From: Bog-756 sp963806455
GTDB taxonomy: Bacteria; Actinomycetota; Acidimicrobiia; Acidimicrobiales; RAAP-2
Direction of reading: 5' to 3'
Assembly (NCBI GenBank): GCA_963806455.1
Contig: CAWDXZ010000003.1
Location: 271,986-335,985 of the forward strand
Length of the DNA: 64,000 bases
The translations under genes and the position numbers were made by a program. The notes beneath the pieces are model-generated. The model was not told the DNA's origin. It saw only the letters and a list, made by a program, of their open reading frames with translations, and ran no database searches. Positions 34,781 through 43,039 of this stretch are shown here, piece by piece (positions within the stretch are counted from its first letter, which is position 1; each line of letters begins with the position of its first letter).

Positions 34781-36334
34781 GTGGCCCTGCCGGCGGTGCC
34801 CGCCATTCCGGCGAGCAGCTGCCCGTCGGCCGCGGCCGCCCTCGGGGCCGGCGGCCTCGGCCCGGTGTGCCAGGCGGCTGCCGGGGTCGGCGGGTTGGCC
34901 GGCTCTGCCGCCTCCCAGCTGGCCGGCGCCGGAATCGGCAGCGTCCTCGACGGTCTGGGCACCTGGGTGGCGGACGGGGCCACCTGGTTGCTGGGCCAGA
35001 TCGGTGCGGTCATCGGGGCCACCAGCGGCGTCGACCTCGGGGCCTCGTGGTTCGGCGCCCACTACGAGACGATGGCGGCCCTCGGCGCCGTGGTCATCGT
35101 GCCGCTGCTCCTGCTCGGCATCATGCAGGCCGTCTACCGCCAGGACGCCTCCATGCTCCTGCGGTCGGCCCTCGTCCATGTGCCGCTGGCCGTCCTGTTG
35201 ACGGCCGTGGCGGTCAAGCTGGTCCAACTCGGCCTGGCCGTCACCGACGCCATGAGCGCGGCCGTGGGCCAGGGGGCGGGGCTCGACGCCGGCCACTTCA
35301 TGGGCTCGGTCACCGATGCGCTGACCGGCCCGGCGGCGGCGGGATCGGGCGGTGCCCCGGCCTTCGTCCTGTTCCTCGGCGCCCTGGCCGTGGCGTTCGG
35401 GGCGGTGATGCTCTGGATCGAGCTGCTGTTACGGGCGGCGGCCGTCTACGTGGCCGTGCTCTTCCTCCCCCTCGCCCTGGCCAGCCTGGCCTGGCCGGCT
35501 ATCGCCCACTGGTGCCGTCGCCTGGTCGACACCCTGGTGGCCCTCATCCTCGGGAAGTTCGTCATCGTGGCCGTCCTCAGCCTGTCCGCCGGGGCACTGG
35601 CTAACGGCACGGGGTCGTCGCCGGCTGGGACGGGCGGCGTGGGTGGTGCCGCGGCGAGCGCCTCGGGGAGTGGCCCGGGCGGTGGCGCCTTCGGCGCCGT
35701 GCTCGGCGGCGCCGCCCTCCTCCTGCTCGCCGCCCTGTCGCCCTGGGCGCTGTTCCGACTGCTCCCCTTCGTGGAGACCGGTGCCGTCAGCCATCTCGAG
35801 TCGGTGGGCCGCCGGGCCCACCAGTCGGTGGCCACGCCGGTGAGGGGCCTGGCCCAAGTGGCCATGCGGGCCTCGGTGGCTGGCGCCGCGGCGGGCATCG
35901 CCGGCGGCGAGGTGGGGAGCCTGGCCGGGGTGAGGACCCGGACCACCGGATCCGGATCCGGCGTGATCGGCCTGAGCACCAGCGGTCGCCACGGGGGGCG
36001 CCCGGGGCCTCCCCGGGACCGTCCCGATCCCGGGCCGTCGTCGGCCGAGAGCACCGGGGTGGGGACGATCGAGCCCCCGGGCCACGCCATCCCGAGCTGG
36101 GACGTCCACCCCGCCGCCACCGCTGCGGCCCGCTTCTACCTGGAGGAGTACGACCCGGAGCCGTCGGCCGACTCGACCCCCCGCCACGGGCGGGGCCTGG
36201 GCGCGGTGATCCCGCTGCCCCGCCAGAGCGGCACCCTGGTGGCCGAGGGGTTGGGCCGTGACGAGCTCGGCCCGAGGCTGGTCGTCAGGCGGGACGCACC
36301 ACCGCCGCCGCCCGGGGAGGACGGCCGTGGTTGA
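34781..36334 (+). CDS. TrbL/VirB6-like polytopic membrane protein
   Basis: A 517-aa protein. After an Ala/Gly-rich N-terminus come about six to eight hydrophobic segments (for example AALGAVVIVPLLLLGIMQAV, VHVPLAVLLTAVAVKLVQLGL, AVYVAVLFLPLALASLAW and FGAVLGGAALLLLAAL). The last 170 residues are hydrophilic, Pro/Gly/Ser-rich and probably cytoplasmic. VirB6/TrbL proteins form the inner-membrane channel of type IV secretion systems. It overlaps the next gene by 8 bases. The long disordered tail is unusual for classical VirB6. Confidence 0.78.
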   Translation: MALPAVPAIPASSCPSAAAALGAGGLGPVCQAAAGVGGLAGSAASQLAGAGIGSVLDGLGTWVADGATWLLGQIGAVIGATSGVDLGASWFGAHYETMAALGAVVIVPLLLLGIMQAVYRQDASMLLRSALVHVPLAVLLTAVAVKLVQLGLAVTDAMSAAVGQGAGLDAGHFMGSVTDALTGPAAAGSGGAPAFVLFLGALAVAFGAVMLWIELLLRAAAVYVAVLFLPLALASLAWPAIAHWCRRLVDTLVALILGKFVIVAVLSLSAGALANGTGSSPAGTGGVGGAAASASGSGPGGGAFGAVLGGAALLLLAALSPWALFRLLPFVETGAVSHLESVGRRAHQSVATPVRGLAQVAMRASVAGAAAGIAGGEVGSLAGVRTRTTGSGSGVIGLSTSGRHGGRPGPPRDRPDPGPSSAESTGVGTIEPPGHAIPSWDVHPAATAAARFYLEEYDPEPSADSTPRHGRGLGAVIPLPRQSGTLVAEGLGRDELGPRLVVRRDAPPPPPGEDGRG

Positions 36335-37952
36335 GGCGGGCCGGGCCGATCAGCCCGATCGGGTGCGTTACCGCTTCCCGCCACTCGAGCAACGCGGGGT
36401 GATCGCCGGGTGGCGGGGCGGCCAGATCGCCGCCGTCGCCCTGGCCCTGGTCCTGGCGGTGCTGGCCCTGCGCTCGCGCCCCTCGATCGGCGGGATCGTG
36501 GCGGCCCTGGTGAGCGTAGGACTCGGTCTGGGCCTGGCCTTCTGGCCCATCGCCGGCCGCACCGGCGAGCAGTGGCTTCCGCTGGCCGCCCGCTGGCTGT
36601 GGGGAGCGTCGGTCGGAGACCGGCGTCAACTGGCGCCGGGCCCCCGGCGGGGCCACCGGGCCGTCGTGGCCCTGGTACCCGGCCCCGGGTCCGAGGTGGA
36701 CGTCGACGACGCGTCGGCCGGCCGCCGGGCCCCCGGCAAGCACCATGTCTTCGGCGGCCTCACCCTCACCGGCGTCCCCCTCGGACCCGACCCCGCCGGG
36801 CCGCAGATGGCCCTGGTCCTGGACGCGCCGGCCCGGACGGCCTCGGCCGTGCTGGCCGTGTCCGGCCACAGCTTCGCCCTCCTCGGTCCCGCCGACCAGG
36901 ACGCACGCATCGCAGCCTGGGCCCGGGTGCTGTCGACCCTGGCCCGGGAGGGGTCGCAGGTGTACCGCCTGCAGTGGGTCGAGTCATGCCTGCCGGACGA
37001 CGGCGGCACCGTGCGCCAACATGTGGACGACTGCGCCGTGGTCGGGATCGACTCGCCGGCCGGGCGCTCCTACCGCTCGCTCATCGCCGAAGCGGCCCCG
37101 TCCATCCGGCGGCACCGCATGCAGCTCGTCCTCACCGTCCACCTGTCGCGGTCCTCCCGGGCCGTGCGGGCCGCCGGAGGAGGGGAGGTCGGGGCCGGGA
37201 CGGTCGTGGCCCGTGAAGTGCTGTCACTGCACCGCGCCCTCGAGGGTGCCGACATCGACGTGGAGGGCGTCGTCGGACCGGGCGCCCTGGCCCGCATCGT
37301 CAGAGCGGCCTCGGCCCCGTCGACGTCCGCCGGCGCACCGAGCCGGGGTGGGACGGCCGGAGGGATACGGGCCGCCGGCGGCCCCGGCGGGGGGACGCCT
37401 GCGTGGCGGTCGGAGGCGGCCGGCCCCGACCCCGCCCCGCACTGGCCCTGGCCCATGGCCGTCCATCCCCGCTGGGACTCGGTGCGCACCGACGGGACCT
37501 GGCACACCACCTACTGGATCGCCGAATGGCCGAGGGTGGACGTGACCCCCGACTTCCTCGGCCCGCTCTTCTTCTCGCCCCTCCGCCGCGCCGTGGCCGT
37601 GACCATGGAGCCGATCAGCCCGGCCCGGGCCGCCCGCCAGGTGGCCCGCTCGCGCACCGCTGACCTGGCCGACGGCGAGCTGCGACGGCGGGGCGGTTTC
37701 CTCGTCACGGCCCGCCACACGCGCGAACGAGAGAGCGCCGAGGGTCGCGACGTCGAGCTGGCCGACGGCCACGCCCAGTTCCGCTTCTCGGGGTACGTCA
37801 CGGTGACCGCCGACACCCTCGAGGAGCTCGCCGAGGCGCGCGCCGCCGTGGAGCAGGCCGCCGGACAGGCGCGGATCGAGCTGCGGCTGCTCTACGGCGA
37901 GCAGGACATGGCCTTCACCTGCACCCTGCCGCTCGCCCGGGGGCTGTCGTGA
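36327..37952 (+). CDS. SCO6880-family secretion protein
   Basis: A 541-aa protein recognised as the SCO6880 family of actinobacterial type IV-like loci. The N-terminus has PRVRYRFPPLE-like residues (RVRYRFPPLEQRGVIAGW) and two membrane segments (AAVALALVLAVLAL and VAALVSVGLGLGLAFWPIAG), then GRTGEQWLPLAARW and a large soluble region including WPMAVHPRWDSVRTDGTWHTTYWIAEWPRV. The family is thought to stand in for the VirB3/VirB4 N-terminal part, passing on to a separate ATPase. GTG 36327 overlaps trbL-like; its stop overlaps the VirB4-like GTG. Confidence 0.82.
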   Translation: MVEAGRADQPDRVRYRFPPLEQRGVIAGWRGGQIAAVALALVLAVLALRSRPSIGGIVAALVSVGLGLGLAFWPIAGRTGEQWLPLAARWLWGASVGDRRQLAPGPRRGHRAVVALVPGPGSEVDVDDASAGRRAPGKHHVFGGLTLTGVPLGPDPAGPQMALVLDAPARTASAVLAVSGHSFALLGPADQDARIAAWARVLSTLAREGSQVYRLQWVESCLPDDGGTVRQHVDDCAVVGIDSPAGRSYRSLIAEAAPSIRRHRMQLVLTVHLSRSSRAVRAAGGGEVGAGTVVAREVLSLHRALEGADIDVEGVVGPGALARIVRAASAPSTSAGAPSRGGTAGGIRAAGGPGGGTPAWRSEAAGPDPAPHWPWPMAVHPRWDSVRTDGTWHTTYWIAEWPRVDVTPDFLGPLFFSPLRRAVAVTMEPISPARAARQVARSRTADLADGELRRRGGFLVTARHTRERESAEGRDVELADGHAQFRFSGYVTVTADTLEELAEARAAVEQAAGQARIELRLLYGEQDMAFTCTLPLARGLS

Positions 37953-39235
37953 GGGCCCCGGGGCCCCGGGTGCCCGGACACGTGACCACCACCCGGCACC
38001 TCGGTGCGGCGTACCCGCTGGTGGCCGAGGCCGGCCTGGGCCACGAGGGGGTGCTCGTCGGACGCGACGTCCTGGGGGGCTCCTTCGCCTACGACCCCTT
38101 CGCCCTGTACCGCCAGGGGGTGGTGACCAACCCCAACATGGTGGTCGTCGGTCAGATCGGGCGGGGCAAGAGCTCCTTCGTCAAGTCCTACCTCTGGCGC
38201 CAGTCCGTCTTCGGCCGGCGGGCCTGGGTGGTCGACCCGAAAGGGGAGTACGGCCCGCTGGCCGAGGCGTGGGGCGTGGTCCCGGTGGCGCTGCGGCCCG
38301 GGGGCTCGGTCCGCCTCAACCCGCTCGACACCGGCGAGGACCCCGACGCCGACGGCGCCCGGCGGCGGCGGGTGGCGCTCACCTCGTCGCTGGCCGTCGC
38401 CTGCCTGGGTCGCGACCTCCTGCCCCGCGAGCGGGCGGCCGTCGACGCCGCCATCGTCGAGGCCTCGGCGCGGGCCGCCGGGGAGTGCATGCCGGCGCCG
38501 ACCCTGCCCCAGGTGGTCGAGGCCCTGCTCGACCCGGGTCCCGACGCGGCGTCGGCCCTGCGGACCACGCCGGCCCGGCTCCTGGAGGACGGCCGCGATG
38601 TCGCCCTGGAGCTCCGCCGCCTGGTCGGCGGCGACCTGAGCGGGATGTTCGACGGGCCGACCACGGCCGGGCTGCGGCTCGACGGCCCGCTGGTGGTCCT
38701 CGACCTGTCGGCCGTGTACCACTCGCCGGCCCTCGGTGTGCTCATGGCCTGTGCCGCGGCGTGGCTCCAGAGCGCGGTGGGCTCGGAGCACCGCGACCGG
38801 ATCATCGTGGTGGTGGACGAGGCGTGGGCCATCCTCTCCAACCTCGGGGTGGCCCGGTGGCTCCAGACGTCGTGGAAGCTGTCACGTGCCCACGGTGTGG
38901 CCAACATGGCCGTCCTCCATCGCCTCTCCGACCTGCGCGCCGTGGGTGCCGAGGGCTCGGTGGAGGTCAACCTGGCCGAGGGGCTGCTGGCCGACTCCGA
39001 GACCCGGGTCATCTACGCCCAGTCCCCCGGCGAGGTGGGTCGTACCGGGGAGCTGCTCGGCCTGACCGACACCGAAACCGAGCTGGTGACCCAGCTGCGA
39101 CGCGGCATGGCGCTGTGGAAGGTGGGGCGCCGCTCCTTCCTGGTCGACCACCAGCTGGCCCGGGCCGAGCGCCTCCTCACCGAGACGGACCAGGCCATGG
39201 TGGACGGGGCACCCGGGACCGGGTCGGCGCCGTGA
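37949..39235 (+). CDS. VirB4-like secretion ATPase
   Basis: A 428-aa AAA-type ATPase. Walker A is VVVGQIGRGKSSFVKS (about residues 65-80), VVDPKGEYGPLAEAWG follows as in VirB4/TraC/HerA proteins, Walker B is IIVVVDEAWAIL, and VANMAVLHRLSDLRAVG with VIYAQSPGEVGRTGELLGL fits the VirB4 C-terminal lobe. It corresponds to the ATPase half only; the N-terminal VirB4 portion appears supplied by the SCO6880-like neighbour. GTGA overlaps on both sides suggest fixed stoichiometry. Confidence 0.88.
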   Translation: MRAPGPRVPGHVTTTRHLGAAYPLVAEAGLGHEGVLVGRDVLGGSFAYDPFALYRQGVVTNPNMVVVGQIGRGKSSFVKSYLWRQSVFGRRAWVVDPKGEYGPLAEAWGVVPVALRPGGSVRLNPLDTGEDPDADGARRRRVALTSSLAVACLGRDLLPRERAAVDAAIVEASARAAGECMPAPTLPQVVEALLDPGPDAASALRTTPARLLEDGRDVALELRRLVGGDLSGMFDGPTTAGLRLDGPLVVLDLSAVYHSPALGVLMACAAAWLQSAVGSEHRDRIIVVVDEAWAILSNLGVARWLQTSWKLSRAHGVANMAVLHRLSDLRAVGAEGSVEVNLAEGLLADSETRVIYAQSPGEVGRTGELLGLTDTETELVTQLRRGMALWKVGRRSFLVDHQLARAERLLTETDQAMVDGAPGTGSAP

Positions 39236-40818
39236 GCGTCGGCACCGCGCTGAGTGCCGTGGCCGGGGTCGGCGCCATGGCGGCGGTGGTCTTGGCGGCG
39301 CCCGGCCGACTCCGGCCCGGTCGTCGGGGCCGTGTGGCCACGGCCCGCTGGGCCCGGCCCCGCGACCTCCGCCCGCTGGCGCCGGGGGTGGGACGTCGCC
39401 GGCGGGGAGGGCGGGCCGGAGCGGCCACGGGTCGGTTGGTCCTCGGCCGGATGGGGCGGCGACCGGTGGCGGCCGAGCCGGCCCAGTCGGTGCTGGTCTT
39501 CGGCCCCACCCGGTCGCACAAGACCTCGGGGTTCGCCGTCCCGGCCGTGCTCGAGTGGGACGGCCCGGTCATCGCCGCCAGCGTGAAGTCCGACCTCCTC
39601 CGCCACACCCTCGACCACCGTCGCTCGCTCGGCCGGGTCCATTGCTTCGACCCCACCGGCTCGACGGGACTGGAGTCCACCGTCTGGTCGCCGCTCGCCT
39701 CGGCCCGCACCTGGCCCGGAGCGCGCCGGGCGGCGGCCGGGATGACCGAGGTGGTCAAGGCCGGCGCCGGGCCCATGAGCGACGGGGACTTCTGGTACGC
39801 CACCGCCACCCGCATGCTCGCCCCGTTGCTGTTCGCCGCGGCCGTGGGCGGCCTCGGGCTCCAGGAGGTGATCCGGTGGGTGGACACCCAGGCGGAGTCG
39901 GAGGTGCTCGACCTGCTCGCCGAGGCCGGCGTGGCCGAAGCGGTGCGGGCGGCGGCGTCCGCCTTCGGCAAGGACGAGCGGCAGCGCAGCTCGATCTACA
40001 CCACGGTGGAGACGGTGCTCGAGCCGTTCGCCGAGGCCGACCGGCCCCGGGTCGACGGCCTCGTCCCGGCCGTGCTCGACCCCGCCGCGGTGATCGACGG
40101 GCCCAACACCCTCTACCTGTGCGCCCCGGCCCACGACCAGCGCCGGCTCACCCCGCTGTTCGTCTCGCTGCTGCGCCACGTGGTCGAGCACGTGTACGAC
40201 AGGGTGACCCGCACCGGGAGACCCCTCGACCCGCCGTTGCTCCTCGTCCTGGACGAGGCGGCCAACATCGCCCCGCTCGCCGACCTGGACGCCCTGGCCG
40301 CCACCGCCGCCGGCCACGGCGTGCAGCTGGTGACCATCTGGCACGACCTGGCCCAGATCACCGCCCGCTACGGCCCCCGGGCCCCGACCGTGGTCAACAA
40401 CCACCGGGCCAAGCTCTTTCTGTCCGGCATCTCCGACCCCGCCACGCTGGACCATGCCAGCCGGCTCATCGGGGAGGAGGAGGCGATGGTGCCGGCCACC
40501 ACGGTGGGCGGCCGGGCCGGGCCGAGCACCACCGCCTCGCCGTCCATCCGGCGGTTGGCCCCACCCGACGCCCTGCGACGGATCGCGCCGGGCCAGGCCG
40601 TGCTGGTCTACGGCCACCTCCCGCCGGCCCGCCTCCGGCTGCGACCCTGGTACTCGGACCCCGACCTGCGGGCCCGGGCCGGGGAGGCCGGACGGACGGG
40701 GGAGGCCGGGGAGGCCGGATGGGCGGGGAATGCCGGTCAGCCGCGCCGCACGGGGGCCCGGCGCCGCCCGGGGCGGGATCGACCGTCGCCCCGGTGGTCG
40801 GTACCATCGACCCGGTGA
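39232..40818 (+). CDS. VirD4/TraG-like type IV coupling protein
   Basis: A 528-aa ATPase with one N-terminal hydrophobic segment (ALSAVAGVGAMAAVVLAAPG). The Walker A position reads FGPTRSHKTSG, with His where Gly normally precedes Lys. KSDLLRHTLDHR, DPTGSTGLESTVWSPL and Walker B LLLVLDEAANIAPL are typical of VirD4/TraG; the IWHDLAQITARYG stretch with LFLSGISDP matches the C-terminal core. Coupling proteins feed DNA or protein substrates to the channel. Last gene of the cluster; its stop overlaps the P450 GTG. Arg/Gly-rich tail of about 45 residues. Confidence 0.87.
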   Translation: MSVGTALSAVAGVGAMAAVVLAAPGRLRPGRRGRVATARWARPRDLRPLAPGVGRRRRGGRAGAATGRLVLGRMGRRPVAAEPAQSVLVFGPTRSHKTSGFAVPAVLEWDGPVIAASVKSDLLRHTLDHRRSLGRVHCFDPTGSTGLESTVWSPLASARTWPGARRAAAGMTEVVKAGAGPMSDGDFWYATATRMLAPLLFAAAVGGLGLQEVIRWVDTQAESEVLDLLAEAGVAEAVRAAASAFGKDERQRSSIYTTVETVLEPFAEADRPRVDGLVPAVLDPAAVIDGPNTLYLCAPAHDQRRLTPLFVSLLRHVVEHVYDRVTRTGRPLDPPLLLVLDEAANIAPLADLDALAATAAGHGVQLVTIWHDLAQITARYGPRAPTVVNNHRAKLFLSGISDPATLDHASRLIGEEEAMVPATTVGGRAGPSTTASPSIRRLAPPDALRRIAPGQAVLVYGHLPPARLRLRPWYSDPDLRARAGEAGRTGEAGEAGWAGNAGQPRRTGARRRPGRDRPSPRWSVPSTR

Positions 40819-42071
40819 CCTCGCCCACCACCGGCCCGGCCCCGGGTCGGCCGGTCTTCGACCCGTTCGACCCCCGCTGGTCGAGCGACCCCTTCCCGCT
40901 CTATGCCGACCTCCGTGAACGGGCGCCGATCCACCGAAACGACCTCGGGTTCTGGGTGCTGGCCCGGCACGCCGACTGCCTGGCCGTGCTGCGGGACCGG
41001 CGGTCCAGCTCGGACAGCCTCAACGTGGCCACGGAACGTATGCCCGAGGGGTTCCGCACGGTGCTGGACGAGGACGACCCGGTGGGCCAGGCCATGCTCG
41101 AGATGCGCCCGTTCCTCTTCCGGGACCCCCCCGACCACACCCGGCTGCGCGGGCTGGTGTCCAAGGCCTTCACTCCGAAGGTGGTCGAGTCACTGCGCCA
41201 GCGGACCCAGCAGGTGGTCGACGAGCTCATCGACGCCGCCCTCGACGCCGGCGAGGTCGACCTGCTGGAGGTGTTCGCGTACCCGCTGCCGGTGCAGGTC
41301 ATCTGCGACCTGCTCGGGGCGCCCCACCAGGACCACGAGCGCTTCAAGGCATGGTCGAACGCCCTGGCCCGCGGCCTCGACCCCGATTTCCTCCTCACCG
41401 CCGAGGTCATCGAGGCGCGCGGTGAGGCGGTGCTCCAGTTCTCCCAGTACTTCTTCGAGCTGCTGGCCGAGCGCCGGCGGGCCCCGGGGGAGGACCTCCT
41501 CAGCCGCCTGGTCCAGGCCGAGGACGGGGGCACGGTGCTGAGCGAGGGGGAGCTGCTCGCCACCTGCATCTTGTTGCTGGTGGCCGGGCACGAGACGACC
41601 GTCAACCTCATCGCCGGCGGCACCCTGGCTCTGCTGCGCCACCCCGACCAGTGGGAGCGGTTCCGCTCCGACCCCGATGTCAACCGGAGCGCGGTCGAAG
41701 AGATGCTGCGATACGTCTCGCCGGTGCAGCTCACCGGGCGGGCCATCCTCGAGGACTGGGATCTCGGCGGCGTGGAGCTCCGGGCGGGAGACTTCGCCAT
41801 GCTGCTCCTGGCGTCGGGCAACCACGACCCCGAGCAGTTCCCCGATCCCGAGCGCTTCGACATCGGCCGCAACCCCAACCCCCACCTCGGATTCGGGTTC
41901 GGCATCCACCACTGCCTGGGCGCCCCGTTGGCCCGCATGGAGACCCAGGTGGCGCTCACCTCGCTGGTGCGGCGGGCGCCCAGCCTGGCCCTCGCCTCCG
42001 ACGACGTGACCTACAAGACCAACGTCGTCCTGCGGGGCATGGAGGCGCTGCCGGTGTCGATGCGGGGCTGA
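40815..42071 (+). CDS. Cytochrome P450
   Basis: A 418-aa soluble P450 of the bacterial class I type. I-helix AGHETT supplies the oxygen-activating acid/Thr; ExxR is EMLR in VEEMLRYVSP; the heme loop FGFGIHHCLGAPLAR carries the thiolate Cys367. The N-terminus FDPFDPRWSSDPFPLYADLRE is typical of CYP families 105-108/125-like enzymes. No ferredoxin or reductase is nearby. GTG 40815 overlaps the coupling-protein stop, an odd pairing for a monooxygenase. Substrate unknown; catabolic genes follow on the other strand. Confidence 0.93.
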   Translation: MTSPTTGPAPGRPVFDPFDPRWSSDPFPLYADLRERAPIHRNDLGFWVLARHADCLAVLRDRRSSSDSLNVATERMPEGFRTVLDEDDPVGQAMLEMRPFLFRDPPDHTRLRGLVSKAFTPKVVESLRQRTQQVVDELIDAALDAGEVDLLEVFAYPLPVQVICDLLGAPHQDHERFKAWSNALARGLDPDFLLTAEVIEARGEAVLQFSQYFFELLAERRRAPGEDLLSRLVQAEDGGTVLSEGELLATCILLLVAGHETTVNLIAGGTLALLRHPDQWERFRSDPDVNRSAVEEMLRYVSPVQLTGRAILEDWDLGGVELRAGDFAMLLLASGNHDPEQFPDPERFDIGRNPNPHLGFGFGIHHCLGAPLARMETQVALTSLVRRAPSLALASDDVTYKTNVVLRGMEALPVSMRG

Positions 42072-42091
42072 CCGGGGCGTCGGGATCGGGT

Positions 42092-42964
42092 TCAGCCGGC
42101 GGCCCGGTCGAAGACCGGTTGCAGGTCGTCGAGGGCCCGGCGCACCTCGTCCGCCCCGAAGGGCAACAACAGGGCGGCCACCGCGTCCACCCCGGCGTCG
42201 GCGTAGCGCCCGGCGATGTCGGCGTCGAGAGGTTGGAAGTACGGGCAGACGGTGATGGTCACGTCCCGGCGGGACCGACCGGCGACGGTGAGGAGCCCGT
42301 CCAGCCGAGCCAGCGGTTCGGCCAGGTCGTCGGGGCCGCGATTGAAGGTGTGCCACCCCTGCCCGGCCCGGGCCACCCGGGCCAGGGCGGCGTCGCTCTC
42401 GCCGCCGATGTGGACGGGAGGGTGGGGCTGTTGCACCGGTTTGGGCAGCATGGAGCAGGGGTTGAGCGAGTAGAACTCGCCTTCGTGGGCCGAGGTCTCG
42501 TCGCACCAGAGGGTGTGGAGCACCTCGAGGTACTCGTCGGTCCGCTTGCCCCGGCGCGGCCAGGCGACGTTGACCGCCCTGAACTCCTCCTCCAGCCACC
42601 CGACCCCGACGCCGAAGTCGACCCGGCCGCCGGACAGCCAGTCGAGGGTGGCCACCTCCTTGGCCGTGTAGACCGGGTTGCGCTGGGGCAGCAGCACCAT
42701 GGCGGTGCCCAGGCGGACCGTGGAGGTGTGGGCGGCCAGGAACGCGAGCGTGGTGAACGGCTCGAGCAGCCCGGTTCCCGGTGGTGTCGGGATGCGCCCG
42801 TCCTCGGCGTAGGGGTAGGCCGAGTCGTACTCGTCGAAGAGGACCACGTGCTCCCCCACCCAGATCGTGCCGACGCCGCGCTGCTCGGCCTCGGCCGCCA
42901 CGACGGCCAGGAGCTCGGGCGTGCTGAAGGGGCTGGCCGTCGGTACCCAGAGGTCGATGCGCAC
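42092..42964 (-). CDS. Luciferase-like (LLM class) F420-dependent oxidoreductase
   Basis: A 290-aa TIM-barrel protein of the bacterial luciferase superfamily, F420-binding branch. Features: IWVGEHVVLFDEYDSAYPY near residue 35, LEPFTTLAFLAAHTSTVRLGTAMVLLPQRNPV, LDWLSGGRVDFGVGVGW and VHIGGESDAALARVAR. Actinobacterial members use reduced F420 for hydride transfer to diverse substrates; some use FMN, which sequence alone does not settle. ATG 42964. Downstream of the amidase gene on the same strand across a 73-base spacer holding a hexamer repeat. Confidence 0.88.
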   Translation of the reverse strand: MRIDLWVPTASPFSTPELLAVVAAEAEQRGVGTIWVGEHVVLFDEYDSAYPYAEDGRIPTPPGTGLLEPFTTLAFLAAHTSTVRLGTAMVLLPQRNPVYTAKEVATLDWLSGGRVDFGVGVGWLEEEFRAVNVAWPRRGKRTDEYLEVLHTLWCDETSAHEGEFYSLNPCSMLPKPVQQPHPPVHIGGESDAALARVARAGQGWHTFNRGPDDLAEPLARLDGLLTVAGRSRRDVTITVCPYFQPLDADIAGRYADAGVDAVAALLLPFGADEVRRALDDLQPVFDRAAG

Positions 42965-42997
42965 GGTGGTGTCCTTTGGATCGGGGTCTACCGGACC

Positions 42998-43039
42998 GGG
43001 GTCGGTGTCGGTGTCGGTGCCGGCGTCGGCGGCGGCGTC
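42998..43039. repeat. Seven-unit GC-rich hexamer repeat
   Basis: Seven consecutive 6-base units from 42998, of the form GGNGNC (GGGGTC, GGTGTC twice, GGTGCC, GGCGTC, GGCGGC, GGCGTC). The run reaches into the stop codon of the amidase gene (43038-43040). Slippage here could alter the spacer to the oxidoreductase gene. Confidence 0.8.

Noticed and set aside
40870..42070. P450 as a component of the type IV system
   Set aside because: No known P450 acts in secretion; only the overlap of start and stop codons links them, so it is annotated separately.
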